A stretch of DNA of 64,000 nucleotides from GCA-2733415 sp965178635 (lineage in GTDB: Bacteria; Bacteroidota; Bacteroidia; Flavobacteriales; Flavobacteriaceae), in contig CBCXVT010000034.1 in assembly GCA_965178635.1 (NCBI GenBank), positions 62,001 through 126,000 on the forward strand, read 5' to 3'. The notes under the pieces are model-generated. The model ran no database searches, had not been told where the DNA came from, and saw nothing but the letters and a program-made list of their open reading frames with translations. Below, one piece after another: positions 63,197-64,000 of the stretch. How positions within the stretch are numbered: position 1 is the stretch's first letter; every line of letters begins with the position of its first letter. The translations under genes and the position numbers were made by a program.

Positions 63197-64000
63197 ATGA
63201 ACTCATTGTTACCTATAGTAGATAAACTCCCTAAAGGGCACCCAATAAATGTATATTACCAAGAAAGCGCGCTTATTCAAGAGCTTTTATTAGAACTGTA
63301 TGATGTTAATGTTGTTACAGAGTATCAAAAGTATTACAATATATTCAATCAATTAACAACCATTGAAACACGGTTTTTAAGAAAAGAAAATCAACTTTTT
63401 CCTTATTTAGAAAAACACGGATGGAATGGTCCAAGTCAAGGAATGTGGTCTTTTCATGATAATTTGAGAGATCAAATTCGTTTATTACATAAACATAATA
63501 CTGATAAAAACACCTCAAAAATAATAGAGAATCTACCTTATCTAATTGAAGGCATAAAACGACTACTCGTTATTGAAGACACCAGATTATTTCCAAATGC
63601 TTTAGATCTACTAACAGAGCACGAATGGAAAGAATTCTACGAAGGTGATGCGAAGATTGGTTGGATGCTAAATGAGCATCCAAAACCATATCCAGAAGCT
63701 GAGGTTAAATACATACATCCTAGTGAAGATACAACTGAACGAGAGTTATCTTTTTCTTTAGAAAATACATCACATTATGATGAAGGTTATATGACACCTA
63801 ATCAAGTTAACTTGCTTTTGAAGCATTTACCTATAGACATCACGTATGTAGATGAAAATGATAAAGTTATTTTTTATAATCGCGGTGATGAAAGAGTGTT
63901 CCCAAGAAGTAAAGGAATTATTGGTAGAGAGGTGAAATTTTGCCATCCACCAAAAAGTGTGGACATGGTTTTACGCATCTTAGAAGAGTTTAAAGCTGGT
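63197..64000 (+). CDS. DUF438/hemerythrin-PAS protein (3' end beyond the window)
   Basis: An open frame of 268 codons with no stop before the window edge. The first 50-90 residues fit DUF438 (ETRFLRKENQLFPYLEKHG, GPSQGMWSFHDNLRDQIR). The next 100 residues contain a His/Glu-rich helical region that looks like hemerythrin. From about 200 a PAS-like segment (PIDITYVDENDKVIFYNRGDERVFPRSKGIIG) begins. Such proteins can sense redox gas ligands. Starting immediately after norD in an NO-related operon, it may sense or detoxify NO, but this is inference. Confidence 0.8.
   Translation, partial: MNSLLPIVDKLPKGHPINVYYQESALIQELLLELYDVNVVTEYQKYYNIFNQLTTIETRFLRKENQLFPYLEKHGWNGPSQGMWSFHDNLRDQIRLLHKHNTDKNTSKIIENLPYLIEGIKRLLVIEDTRLFPNALDLLTEHEWKEFYEGDAKIGWMLNEHPKPYPEAEVKYIHPSEDTTERELSFSLENTSHYDEGYMTPNQVNLLLKHLPIDITYVDENDKVIFYNRGDERVFPRSKGIIGREVKFCHPPKSVDMVLRILEEFKAG

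Noticed and set aside
1..64000. tRNA or rRNA genes, insertion sequences, prophage genes, CRISPR arrays
   Set aside because: I looked for cloverleaf or rRNA signatures, transposase motifs, integrases and regularly spaced repeats and found none that I could support.

Overview
The window looks like a chromosome segment from a facultatively denitrifying marine-type Flavobacteriaceae (Bacteroidota). The evidence is the AT-rich sequence, promoters with the Bacteroidota -7 element TAnnTTTG, a fused CcoN-CcoO cbb3 oxidase subunit, a secreted CUB/PKD protein, and family-typical genes (DUF3822, DUF3817, prohibitin/vWA/FabG cluster, Smr-less MutS2). I cannot name the genus. I see no rRNA, tRNA, insertion sequence, prophage or CRISPR array, and no gene-free stretch longer than 300 bases.

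0-28.6 kb is ordinary housekeeping DNA: a secreted CUB/PKD protein cut by the left edge, mutS2, a DCC-family redox protein, prohibitin-vWA-fabG, nnr, gcvT, yebC, two PLP enzymes, the divergent asnA/asnC pair, kdsB, a RecD-like helicase, rsmD and an amino-acid decarboxylase.

28.7-42.2 kb is a low-oxygen respiration block: hemN, a CBS-domain protein, the cbb3 oxidase genes (ccoS-NO-Q-P-G-H plus a SafE-like protein; ccoI apart), an FNR/Crp-type regulator, an outer-membrane porin and the iron-sulfur repair protein Ric. A 12-helix haem-copper-oxidase-like protein follows.

43.5-64 kb is a denitrification island. The minus strand has napD-napA-napB-tetrahaem lipoprotein-FeS protein-NrfD. The plus strand has the molybdenum cofactor operon (moeA-modE-TSUP permease-mobA-moaD-moaE-moaCB-moaA), an nrdD remnant, then norC-norB-cytochrome c-nirK, norQ, norD and a DUF438 hemerythrin/PAS protein cut by the right edge. 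Nitrate to nitrite, nitrite to NO and NO to N2O are all represented; nosZ is not in the window.

Two patterns cut across the genes. First, the transcription units hemN, CBS protein, cco operon, fnr/ccoI, porin, nap, moe and nor each carry an FNR-type palindrome close to TGAT-N4-ATCA. At seven of them the box centre lies 33-34 bp from a -7-like element, which is class II spacing. This predicts a compact FNR regulon run by the regulator encoded at 39.3 kb. Second, napB, modE, the TSUP permease, nirK and the nrdD remnant all carry frame breaks, each equal to one extra base, and all lie between 46.9 and 59.5 kb. I found no frame break elsewhere. This is either recent decay of anaerobic metabolism or a local sequence-quality problem, and it is the most important thing to check.

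Starts were moved from the longest possible frame where an internal ATG fits better; this is stated in each entry. All functional calls are from reading motifs and context, without database searches.
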